A stretch of 39,448 nucleotides of DNA, from the NCBI GenBank assembly GCA_036381895.1, contig DASVBY010000021.1, positions 1-39,448 of the forward strand, read 5' to 3'. Source of the stretch: JACQFZ01 sp036381895. Its GTDB lineage: Bacteria > Pseudomonadota > Gammaproteobacteria > Acidiferrobacterales > Sulfurifustaceae. Below are positions 15,182-21,763 of the stretch, piece by piece. The position numbers and the translations under genes are program-made. The first letter of the stretch is position 1. Each line of letters starts with the position of its first letter. The notes beneath the pieces were generated by a model that was given only the letters and a program-made list of their open reading frames with translations, made no database searches and had not been told where the DNA came from.

Positions 15182-15964
15182 TCAGAACTGCGCGCGGTCG
15201 CGGTTGCGCGCCTCGGCCAGGCCCTTCGCGGTCTCGAGCCCTTTCGCCCCCTTGAAGTTCGCGCCGGCCAGGTCCGCGCCGGTGAGATCGGCGCCGCTCA
15301 GATCCGCGCCGGCGAGCTCGGCGCCCGAGAGGTCGGCATAGGACAGGTCGGCGCCCACGAGCCGGGCGTTCGCGAGGTTCGCGAACGCGAACACCGCGCG
15401 GTTGGCATCGGCGCCGGAGAGGTCCGCCCCCGAGAGATCGGCGCCCGAGAAGTCGTTGCGCATCTGTCCCATGGGCTGGTTCCGCAGGTCGACGCCGAGC
15501 CGCGCGTTCGCGAGCTTCGCGCCGCGGAGATTCACGCCCGCGAGCCGGGCGATGACGCGCGCACCGGAGAGATCCGCGCCTGCGAAGCTCGGCGCCTCGG
15601 CGCGGCGCGCTTCGACGGTCGAGTAGATCACCGGCGCGAACAGGCTGGCGTGCGAGAGATCCGCGCCGTCGAAGTTCGCGCGCATGAGCCAGGCGGCGTC
15701 GAGGTTCGCGCCCGAGAGATCGGCTTCCGCGAGATTGGCGCCGACCAGCTTGGTTCCGAAGAGGTTCGCGCGCGCGAGGCGCGCGCGCCGGAAATCGAGC
15801 CCGCTCAGGTCGAGCTCCGAGAGGTCGCGGCCCGCGAGCTCGGGCGGCCGCTCGCCGGCCGCGGCGATGCGGCGGCGCACGTCGTCGGCGCTGAGCTCGG
15901 CGGCGCCGAGCGGTGCGGCGAAGAGCAGCGCGAGACACGCGGGGAATGCGAGGCGCATGCGCAT
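15182..15964 (-). CDS. Secreted pentapeptide-repeat protein
   Basis: The 260-residue protein has a signal peptide (MRMRLAFPACLALLFAAPLGA) and then a long run of A(D/N)LSGA-type pentapeptide repeats (for example LSGADLSGADLSGADANRAV), expected to fold as a right-handed quadrilateral beta-helix in the periplasm. A non-repeat break with SLFAPVIYSTVEARRAEAP lies near the middle. AGGAGA stands about 6 bases before the ATG at 15964. It is divergent from the mxa operon and ends 14 bases from the convergent DUF3280 gene. Function is unknown; pentapeptide proteins usually serve as scaffolds or binding partners. A link to methanol dehydrogenase maturation is only positional. Confidence 0.88.
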   Translation of the reverse strand: MRMRLAFPACLALLFAAPLGAAELSADDVRRRIAAAGERPPELAGRDLSELDLSGLDFRRARLARANLFGTKLVGANLAEADLSGANLDAAWLMRANFDGADLSHASLFAPVIYSTVEARRAEAPSFAGADLSGARVIARLAGVNLRGAKLANARLGVDLRNQPMGQMRNDFSGADLSGADLSGADANRAVFAFANLANARLVGADLSYADLSGAELAGADLSGADLTGADLAGANFKGAKGLETAKGLAEARNRDRAQF

Positions 15965-16093
15965 TTTCGTCTCCTGGCGAGCCGGTGCTCGCGCGACGCC
16001 TGCGGACGTGGTCGTCGATTGTCCGCCGATCGCGGTCCGCTGTGAAGCCGGCACCCGCGCAGCGCGCGCAGCTATTCCCGCGGGCCGCTTCTC

Positions 16094-16121
16094 TTGCGAT
16101 CGCTGCGACGGGGCGTACAGA
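16094..16121 (+). promoter_or_regulatory. Candidate sigma70 promoter for the mxaRSACKL operon
   Basis: TTGCGA at 16094-16099 and TACAGA at 16116-16121 are separated by 16 bases, about 40 bases before the mxaR GTG at 16162. The match is moderate. The rest of the 197-base gap to the divergent pentapeptide gene shows no gene. Confidence 0.35.
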
Positions 16122-16161
16122 ATGCGAGATTCCCGCGTGGTGGACGAGACGGAGCTTCGTC

Positions 16162-17208
16162 GTGCCCGAAATCCTGCCCGATCGTTCGTCCGTTTCCGAC
16201 AGTGCGCTCGCCGACTGGCGCGAGCGCGCGCTCGCGCTCGAGCGCGAGGTCGCGCGCGCGGTCGTCGGCCAGGAGCGCGTCATCCGTCTCGTCAACATCG
16301 CCGTGTTCGCGCGCGGCCACGTGCTGCTCGAAGGCGACGTCGGCGTCGGCAAGACCACGCTGCTGCGCGCCTTCGCGCGCGCCATCGGCGGAGCGTATCA
16401 GCGCGTCGAGGGCACGATCGATCTGATGCCGAACGATCTCGTCTACTACACCTACATCGACGAGAGCGGCCGGCCGCGCGTCGAGCCCGGACCGCTGCTG
16501 CGCGAGGGCGAGGCGCTCGCCGTCTTCTTCTTCAACGAGATCAACCGCGCGCGCCCGCAGGTGCACTCGCTGCTCCTGCGCGTCATGGCCGAGCGCAGCG
16601 TCAACGCCTTCAACCGCGAGCACCACTTCCCGCACCTGCTCGTGGTCGCGGACCGCAACCGCGTGGAGAAGGAGGAGACGTTCGAGATCGCCTCCGCCGC
16701 GCGCGACCGCTTCCTCCTGGAGATCGCGATCGAGTCGCCTGCGGACGCGGAGGCGCGGCGGGCGCTGGTGTTCGACCCGCAGTTCCACGACGTCGATGCG
16801 CTGGTCGCGCGCGTGCGTCCGGGAATCGTGCCGTATCGCGCGCTGAACGCCGTCGGCGCGGCCATACAGGGCGCGATCGGCGCGACCGCCGCGCTCGAGC
16901 AGTACGCGCTCGCGCTGTGGGAAGCGACGCGCCGGCCGCAGGACTTCGGCGTGCGCATCGAGGACGTGGACATGGACGGTCTCGTGCTCGCCGGCGCGAG
17001 CCCGCGCGCGATGAGCATGCTGCTGCGCGCCGCGCGCGTGAGCGCCTGGCTCGCGGGCCGCACGTCGGTCGTGCCCGAGGACCTGCAGGACGTGGTGCAC
17101 GAGGCGCTCGCGCACCGCATCTACTTCCAGCCGGTATACGAGCTGCGGCACGCGCAGCTCGCGCGGGAGCTCACGCGCCAGATCGTGGCGCGGGTGGCGG
17201 CGCCGTGA
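16162..17208 (+). CDS. mxaR: MoxR-type AAA+ ATPase MxaR
   Basis: The 348-residue ATPase is the MxaR member of the MoxR family, a chaperone-like AAA+ protein needed to mature methanol dehydrogenase. Walker A is GDVGVGKTTL with Lys64. The Walker B region reads VFFFNEINRARPQVHSLLLR, with Glu126 kept but the usual preceding Asp replaced by Asn. The C-terminal lid domain carries MSMLLRAARVSAWLAGRTSVVPEDL. The GTG at 16162 has GGAG 7 bases ahead; upstream in-frame sequence does not resemble the family. The stop overlaps mxaS (GTGA). MxaR with MxaS (DUF58) and the VWA proteins MxaC and MxaL is the standard MoxR-type module. Confidence 0.9.
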   Translation: MPEILPDRSSVSDSALADWRERALALEREVARAVVGQERVIRLVNIAVFARGHVLLEGDVGVGKTTLLRAFARAIGGAYQRVEGTIDLMPNDLVYYTYIDESGRPRVEPGPLLREGEALAVFFFNEINRARPQVHSLLLRVMAERSVNAFNREHHFPHLLVVADRNRVEKEETFEIASAARDRFLLEIAIESPADAEARRALVFDPQFHDVDALVARVRPGIVPYRALNAVGAAIQGAIGATAALEQYALALWEATRRPQDFGVRIEDVDMDGLVLAGASPRAMSMLLRAARVSAWLAGRTSVVPEDLQDVVHEALAHRIYFQPVYELRHAQLARELTRQIVARVAAP

Positions 17209-18074
17209 GCGTGCAGGAGTTCCACTACCGCATCGGCTGGCGGGCGCGCGGCCGCTACCCGGGCCATCACCGCGCCGCGGCGGGAGGCGGCGGATTCGAG
17301 TTCCACTCGCACGCCCCGCTGCTCGCGGTCGCCGATCCCCGCCGACTCGACATCCGCGCGAGCCTGCGCGATCCGTTCGGCCAGTGGGTGGCGCGCGTGC
17401 ACCATCAGCGCAGCAGCGTGCCGCTCTACGTGCTCGCCGATCTCTCCGCGTCGATGGGGTTTCGCGGGCGCCATGCGAAGCTCGAGGTGCTCGCGGATCT
17501 GGTCGCGGCCGCCGGTTACTCGGCCGCGCGCACCGGGGATCCGTTCGGCTTCATCGGCGCCGACGAGCGCGTGCGCGAGGAGCTGCTCCTGCCCGCGACG
17601 CGCGCGCGCGGCGCCGGCGCCGGGCTCGCGCGCCGCCTGCGCGCGTTCGCCGCCACCGGCGCGAGCGCCGCGGGCCTGCTCGAGGCGTCGCGCTATCTCG
17701 GACGCACCCGTGCGCTCGTGCTGCTCATCTCCGATTTCCATCTGCCGCTCGCGCTCGTGAGCGCGCTGCGCGACCGGCTGGTCCGGCACGACGTGGTTCC
17801 GGTGGTGCTCTGGGATCCGCTCGAAGCGCAGGGGCCGGGGACGGGTGCCGGCCTCGTACGCCTGCGCGATCGCGAGAGCGGCAGCACGCGCACGCTGCTA
17901 CTGCGCGCGTCGCTTCGGGCGCGGCTCGCCGAAAACTACGCCGAGCACCGGCGGGCGCTGCAGCGCGCCTGGCAGGGCCGCGGACGGGAGCCGCTGTTCC
18001 TCGACGGTCCGTTTCGCGCGGACGCGCTCACGCGGTACTTCTTCGGCGATGCCTCGGCGCGCGCGCCGGCTTGA
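17205..18074 (+). CDS. mxaS: DUF58 protein MxaS
   Basis: The 289-residue protein is a DUF58 family member with a von Willebrand-like MIDAS: VPLYVLADLSASMGFRG, the DxSxS being D-L-S-A-S, followed by AAGYSAARTGDPFGFIGAD and LVLLISDFHLPLALV. DUF58 proteins act with MoxR ATPases, and MxaS is needed for active methanol dehydrogenase in Methylobacterium. It starts on GTG with a GTGA overlap with mxaR. Its last codons overlap the start of mxaA at 18049. The protein lacks a signal peptide and is probably cytoplasmic or membrane-associated. Confidence 0.88.
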   Translation: MSVQEFHYRIGWRARGRYPGHHRAAAGGGGFEFHSHAPLLAVADPRRLDIRASLRDPFGQWVARVHHQRSSVPLYVLADLSASMGFRGRHAKLEVLADLVAAAGYSAARTGDPFGFIGADERVREELLLPATRARGAGAGLARRLRAFAATGASAAGLLEASRYLGRTRALVLLISDFHLPLALVSALRDRLVRHDVVPVVLWDPLEAQGPGTGAGLVRLRDRESGSTRTLLLRASLRARLAENYAEHRRALQRAWQGRGREPLFLDGPFRADALTRYFFGDASARAPA

Positions 18075-18960
18075 AGGCGCCGCGCTCGCGGCGCTCCTCG
18101 CGCTCGCGAGCGCGTCCGCGGCGCCGGCGGCCGTCGTCGTCGAGGTGCGCAACCCGCGCCCCTTCGGCCACACGGTCGGCGACGTGCTCGAGCGCGTCGT
18201 CACCGTCGATGTCCCCGCCGGCTACGCGCTCGCGAGCGCGAGCCTGCCGCGCGCCGGCCGGCTCGATACGCTGCTCGAGGCGTACGCGCCCGCGGTCGAG
18301 CGCCGGCCGCGGCTCGACGGCGCGCGCTACACGATCCGTTTCGCGTACCAGCTCGTCGGGTCGCCCGAGACCGTCACCACGCTGCTGCTGCCGGCCGTGA
18401 CGCTCGCCTTCGAGAACCGCGGCGCCCGCGAGGAAGCCTACATCGCCGACTGGCCGGTCACGGCTGCACCGCTCGCGCCGGTAAACGTGCTCGCGCGCGC
18501 GGGCCTCGACGTCATGCGCCCGGACCTCGCGCCCGCGGCCATCAGCACGCGCGGCCCGGCGCTGCGTCTCGTCGCCTACGCGCTCGCCGCCGGGCTGATC
18601 CTGCTCCATCTCGCCTACCGCCGCTACGGGTTCGCGCTCCCCGGGCGCCCGGGTCCGTTCGCGCGCGCGTACCGGGAACTTCGGGCGTACGCCGCCCGCG
18701 ACGACGCGGCTGCGTACCGGGCGATGCTGCGGCGGCTGCACCGCGCGTTCGACGAGACCGCGGGGCACAGCGTATTCGCGGGCGAGCTCGAGGCGTTCTT
18801 CGCCGCGCGGCCGGCGTTCGCCGGCGCGCGGCGCGCCATCGAACGCTTCTTCGCCGCCTCGCGCGCCGAGTTCTTCGGCGACGCGCGCGGGCCGGCCGCG
18901 CGCATCGATCCGCTCGCGCTCTGTCGCGAGTGCCGGCGGCGCGAGCGGGGCGGGCGATGA
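18049..18960 (+). CDS. mxaA: MxaA, methanol dehydrogenase maturation protein
   Basis: The 303-residue protein has a signal peptide (ending near ASASAAPA), an extracytoplasmic domain that starts VVVEVRNPRPFGHTVGDVLER, one transmembrane segment near residues 166-186 (LRLVAYALAAGLILLHLAYR) and a cytoplasmic C-terminal domain. This is the MxaA architecture; MxaA, C, K and L are required for calcium insertion into MxaFI in Methylobacterium. Here it overlaps the mxaS end by 26 bases and the mxaC start by ATGA. Since MxaFI is not visible, it may instead serve XoxF (inferred). Confidence 0.86.
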   Translation: MPRRARRLEGAALAALLALASASAAPAAVVVEVRNPRPFGHTVGDVLERVVTVDVPAGYALASASLPRAGRLDTLLEAYAPAVERRPRLDGARYTIRFAYQLVGSPETVTTLLLPAVTLAFENRGAREEAYIADWPVTAAPLAPVNVLARAGLDVMRPDLAPAAISTRGPALRLVAYALAAGLILLHLAYRRYGFALPGRPGPFARAYRELRAYAARDDAAAYRAMLRRLHRAFDETAGHSVFAGELEAFFAARPAFAGARRAIERFFAASRAEFFGDARGPAARIDPLALCRECRRRERGGR

Positions 18961-19958
18961 GGCTCGCGTTCGAGCACGGCTGGGTGCTCCTGCTGCTGCC
19001 GCTCGCCGTCCTGCCGCTGCTGCCCCGCGGCGCGCGCGCCCTCGACTGCAGCTCTGCCGCGCTGCTCCCGCGCGACCGGCTGTCGCGCGCGGTCGGCTGG
19101 GCCGTGCGCTTCGCGGCGGTGTGCGCCGTCACCGCCGCCGTCGGCGCGGCCGCCGGTCCGTATCTCGCGGAACAGTCGATCGAGCGGCTCGGGCAGGGCG
19201 CGGAGATGGTGATCGTCTTCGATCGCAGCGCCAGCATGGATCAGCCGTTCTTCGTCGCCGGCACGTACCATCCGCTCGAAGCGGCGCAGAACGAGCCCAA
19301 GGCCGCGGTCGCACGGCGGCTGCTGCAGTCGTTCGTCGCCGAGCGGCGCGAGGACCGCTTCGCGCTGATTCTCTTCAGCGCTTTTCCGATCCAGGTGCTC
19401 GATTTCACCCAGCGCTACGAGGTGATCGAGGCGGCTATCGCCGCGAGCGGCCTCGGCCGCGGTCTCGGCGAAACCGACATCGGGCGGGCGCTGCTCGCGG
19501 GCGCGGCGCTCTTCGCCGAGCGGCCGTACAGCGCCTCGCGCGTGGTGCTGCTCGTCTCCGACGGCGGCGCGCATCTCGATCCGCAGACGCGCGCGCGCAT
19601 CCGCGAGCTGTTCCGCCGCGAGCGCATCGCGCTCTACTGGATCTACCTGCGCTCGCACGGCAGCCCCGGGCTGCTCGCCGACCGGGAGCTGCCCGAGGAC
19701 CTCGTGGCATCCGTGCCCGAGCATTTCCTGCATGCGTTCTTCCGGGACCTGCCGACGCCCTATCGCGCCTACGAGGCGGAGAATCCGCAGGCGGTGCGGC
19801 GCGCGATCGCGGACATCGCGCGCATCGAGCGTTTTCCGATCCGCTACCGCGAGGTGCTGCCGCGCCGCGATCTGACGCCGCCGCTCTACGCGGCGGCGCT
19901 CGGCGCGACGCTGCTGCTCGTGCTCGCGGCCGGTGTCGAGGTGCGCGCGTGGACCTGA
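18957..19958 (+). CDS. mxaC: VWA-domain membrane protein MxaC
   Basis: The 333-residue protein has a membrane segment at the N-terminus (GWVLLLLPLAVLPLLP), a second near residues 42-66, a VWA domain with MIDAS MVIVFDRSASMDQPF (DxSxS), and a C-terminal membrane segment (YAAALGATLLLVLAAGVEV). This BatA/BatB-like layout and the gene order identify MxaC. Metal-dependent contact with the MoxR ATPase partner is expected for the family. It starts on an ATGA overlap with mxaA and its last 10 bases overlap the chosen mxaK start. Confidence 0.88.
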   Translation: MRLAFEHGWVLLLLPLAVLPLLPRGARALDCSSAALLPRDRLSRAVGWAVRFAAVCAVTAAVGAAAGPYLAEQSIERLGQGAEMVIVFDRSASMDQPFFVAGTYHPLEAAQNEPKAAVARRLLQSFVAERREDRFALILFSAFPIQVLDFTQRYEVIEAAIAASGLGRGLGETDIGRALLAGAALFAERPYSASRVVLLVSDGGAHLDPQTRARIRELFRRERIALYWIYLRSHGSPGLLADRELPEDLVASVPEHFLHAFFRDLPTPYRAYEAENPQAVRRAIADIARIERFPIRYREVLPRRDLTPPLYAAALGATLLLVLAAGVEVRAWT

Positions 19959-20500
19959 AGCGGGAGCCGATGCGGCGCGGGAGCGCGCTCGTGCTCTTCG
20001 TGCTCGCGGTCGCGGCGGCGATCGACGCCTGGCAGCTCGTGCGGATCGAGCGCTGGAACCGCGCCATCGCCGACGGCTCGGTGGTCGAGGCGCGCGGGCG
20101 GCTGCCGGCCGAAGCGCAGTTCGCGCAGGCGTACTGGCTCGAGCGGCGCGGCGCCCACCAGGACGCGCTCGCCCGCTACCAGGCGCTCGAGCGCGGCGCG
20201 CCCGCAGGGCTCACCGCCGCCGCGCGCTACAACAGCGCCAACATCTATCTGCGATGGGCGCTCGAGCTGCGCACGCAGGAGGGGGCGCCGTCGGCGCTGC
20301 CGCTGCTCGAGCTCGCGAAGCAGGGCTACCGCGATCTGCTGCGCGCGCACCCGCAGCACTGGGACGCGCGCTACAACCTCGAGCGCACGCTGCGGCTCGC
20401 CGGCGACGCCGAAACCGCGGAAGCGGAGGACATGCCGCAACCGCTCCAGAGCGAGCGCGCGGTGACGACCATGCGCGGCTTCACGCTGGGGCTGCCGTGA
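19949..20500 (+). CDS. mxaK: MxaK
   Basis: The 183-residue protein has one N-terminal membrane anchor (SALVLFVLAVAAAIDAWQLV) and then a periplasmic helical region with TPR-like character (FAQAYWLERRGAHQDALARYQALERG, AARYNSANIYLRWALEL). Identity as MxaK rests on this layout and on the position between mxaC and mxaL. The GTG at 19949 has GAGG 7 bases ahead and overlaps mxaC. The ATG at 19970 is an alternative with a ribosome site only 3 bases away. The stop overlaps the possible GTG start of mxaL. Confidence 0.8.
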   Translation: MDLKREPMRRGSALVLFVLAVAAAIDAWQLVRIERWNRAIADGSVVEARGRLPAEAQFAQAYWLERRGAHQDALARYQALERGAPAGLTAAARYNSANIYLRWALELRTQEGAPSALPLLELAKQGYRDLLRAHPQHWDARYNLERTLRLAGDAETAEAEDMPQPLQSERAVTTMRGFTLGLP

Positions 20501-21522
20501 GGCGGGTGGGCCGGCGTGCGCGGGTGAGAATGCCGGATCGCCGCGCCATCGCGCTCGCGCTCGCGGCCGCCGCGTTCGCGTTCGCGCTGCTCGCGCCGAC
20601 GGTGCCGCTCGAGCGGCCGGTGTACCGGTACCTGTTCGTGCTCGATATCACCCAGAGCATGAACACGCTCGACTACGGGACCGAAGGCCGGCCGCTCAGC
20701 CGGCTCGCGCACGCGAAGGCCGCGATCCGGGAGGCGCTGCGGCGCCTCCCTTGCGGCTCGCGCGCCGGGCTCGGCCTCTTCACCGAGCATCGCACCATGG
20801 TGCTGATCGCACCGGTCGAAGTCTGCGGCGCCTATACCGAGCTCGCCGCAACGCTCGAGCGGCTCGACTGGCGCATGAGCTGGGCCGGAGCGAGCGAGGT
20901 GGCGAAGGGGCTCTATTCGGCGCTGCGGCTCGCGCACGCGCTCGCACCGCCGCCGAGCATCGTGTTCGTGACCGACGGGCACGAGGCGCCGCCCGTCGAT
21001 CCGGCGCAGCGCGTGCGCTTCGGCGGCGAGCCGGGTGCGGTCACGGGGTACGTGATCGGCGCCGGCGGGCCGGCGCCGATGCCGATTCCGAAGTTCGACA
21101 TGTCGGGCAAGCCGCTCGGCTACTGGCGGCCCGAGGACGTGGTGCAGGCACCGGCCACGAGCGCCCCGGGAAGCGCGGCCGGCGGCGCTGCATCTCCCGA
21201 GGGTGCCTCCGCGCGCCCGGGCGCCGAGCATCTGTCGTCGGTCAAAGAGAGCTATCTGCGCGCGCTCGCGCAGGAAACGGGGCTGCGTTACCGGGCGCTC
21301 GCCACGGCGGAAGACTTCGCCGCCGCACTGCTCGTGCCGGAATGGACGCGTCCCGCCGAGGTGAACGTGGACCTCCGGCCGTTCGCCGCGTGGTTCGCGC
21401 TCGCGTGTCTCGTCCTCGCCTACCTGCCCGCTGCGGACGCGGCGGCGCGCGCGGCGCGTCGGCTCCGCCCGGAACTTCGCCGGCGCGGGAGCGCGCACGT
21501 TCCCGCGCGCGGTTCACGCTGA
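20497..21522 (+). CDS. mxaL: VWA-domain protein MxaL
   Basis: The product has an N-terminal membrane segment (AIALALAAAAFAFALLAPTV), a periplasmic VWA domain with a MIDAS of the form YLFVLDITQSMNT (D-I-T-Q-S), a proline/alanine-rich variable stretch, and a C-terminal membrane segment (FAAWFALACLVLAYLP). This fits MxaL, the last gene of the calcium-insertion set. The GTG at 20497 gives 341 residues and a GTGA overlap like its neighbours; an ATG at 20530 (330 residues) is a credible alternative. It is the last gene of the mxa operon; a 241-base gap follows before xoxF. Confidence 0.86.
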   Translation: MRRVGRRARVRMPDRRAIALALAAAAFAFALLAPTVPLERPVYRYLFVLDITQSMNTLDYGTEGRPLSRLAHAKAAIREALRRLPCGSRAGLGLFTEHRTMVLIAPVEVCGAYTELAATLERLDWRMSWAGASEVAKGLYSALRLAHALAPPPSIVFVTDGHEAPPVDPAQRVRFGGEPGAVTGYVIGAGGPAPMPIPKFDMSGKPLGYWRPEDVVQAPATSAPGSAAGGAASPEGASARPGAEHLSSVKESYLRALAQETGLRYRALATAEDFAAALLVPEWTRPAEVNVDLRPFAAWFALACLVLAYLPAADAAARAARRLRPELRRRGSAHVPARGSR

Positions 21523-21530
21523 GACCCCAC

Positions 21531-21576
21531 TGTCACCGCGTTTCACGTCTGATACAGCCGTTGTCACACTGTGTCG
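21531..21576. promoter_or_regulatory. TGTCAC direct repeats and dyad upstream of xoxF
   Basis: TGTCAC occurs at 21531-21536 and again at 21562-21567, where it continues as TGTCACACTGTGTC, a partial dyad. CTGATACAG at 21549-21557 is a further small palindrome. These lie about 100-145 bases before the predicted sigma54 start, the usual distance for an activator's upstream sites. The use as an activator site is inferred only. Confidence 0.35.
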
Positions 21577-21650
21577 CCGCCGGCATGCGCGCGCCCGGCC
21601 GCGGTCCGATTTTTCCCGCGTACTCACGCGGTGCGCCTGCGTTCGCGCTC

Positions 21651-21666
21651 CGGCACGCAATGTGCT
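21651..21666 (+). promoter_or_regulatory. Candidate sigma54 (-24/-12) promoter of xoxF
   Basis: The sequence CGGCACGCAATGTGCT carries GG at 21652-21653 and GC at 21664-21665, exactly 10 bases apart as in sigma54 promoters, and matches TGGCACG-N4-TTGCW at all but two fixed positions. Transcription would start near 21677, leaving an 87-base leader before the xoxF ATG. A sigma54 activator gene is present at 12072-14042. Confidence 0.5.
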
Positions 21667-21763
21667 TGGAGCGGCCGTAAGCGGCGCGCGGTCTATGCGC
21701 GCGCTTCACCCACGACGCATTAGCGACCGTCGGTCCCTGTTCATGGCGACTCAGGAGGATGGA

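Noticed and set aside
15182..15900. Repeated GCGCCCGAGAGATC-like units as a CRISPR or DNA repeat array
   Set aside because: The periodicity is about 15 bases and follows the pentapeptide code (A-D/N-L-S-G) of the protein on the - strand; there are no spacers.
16040..16066. GG-N10-GC match (CGGCACCCGCGCAGC) as a sigma54 promoter of mxaR
   Set aside because: The -12 part is CAGC rather than TTGC, and a better sigma70-like pair lies nearer the start. Chance matches are common in this base composition.
14508..16385. 625-residue - strand frame across the secreted protein region
   Set aside because: It overlaps the start of mxaR, the pentapeptide gene and DUF3280 in a wrong frame and is composed of basic low-complexity sequence.
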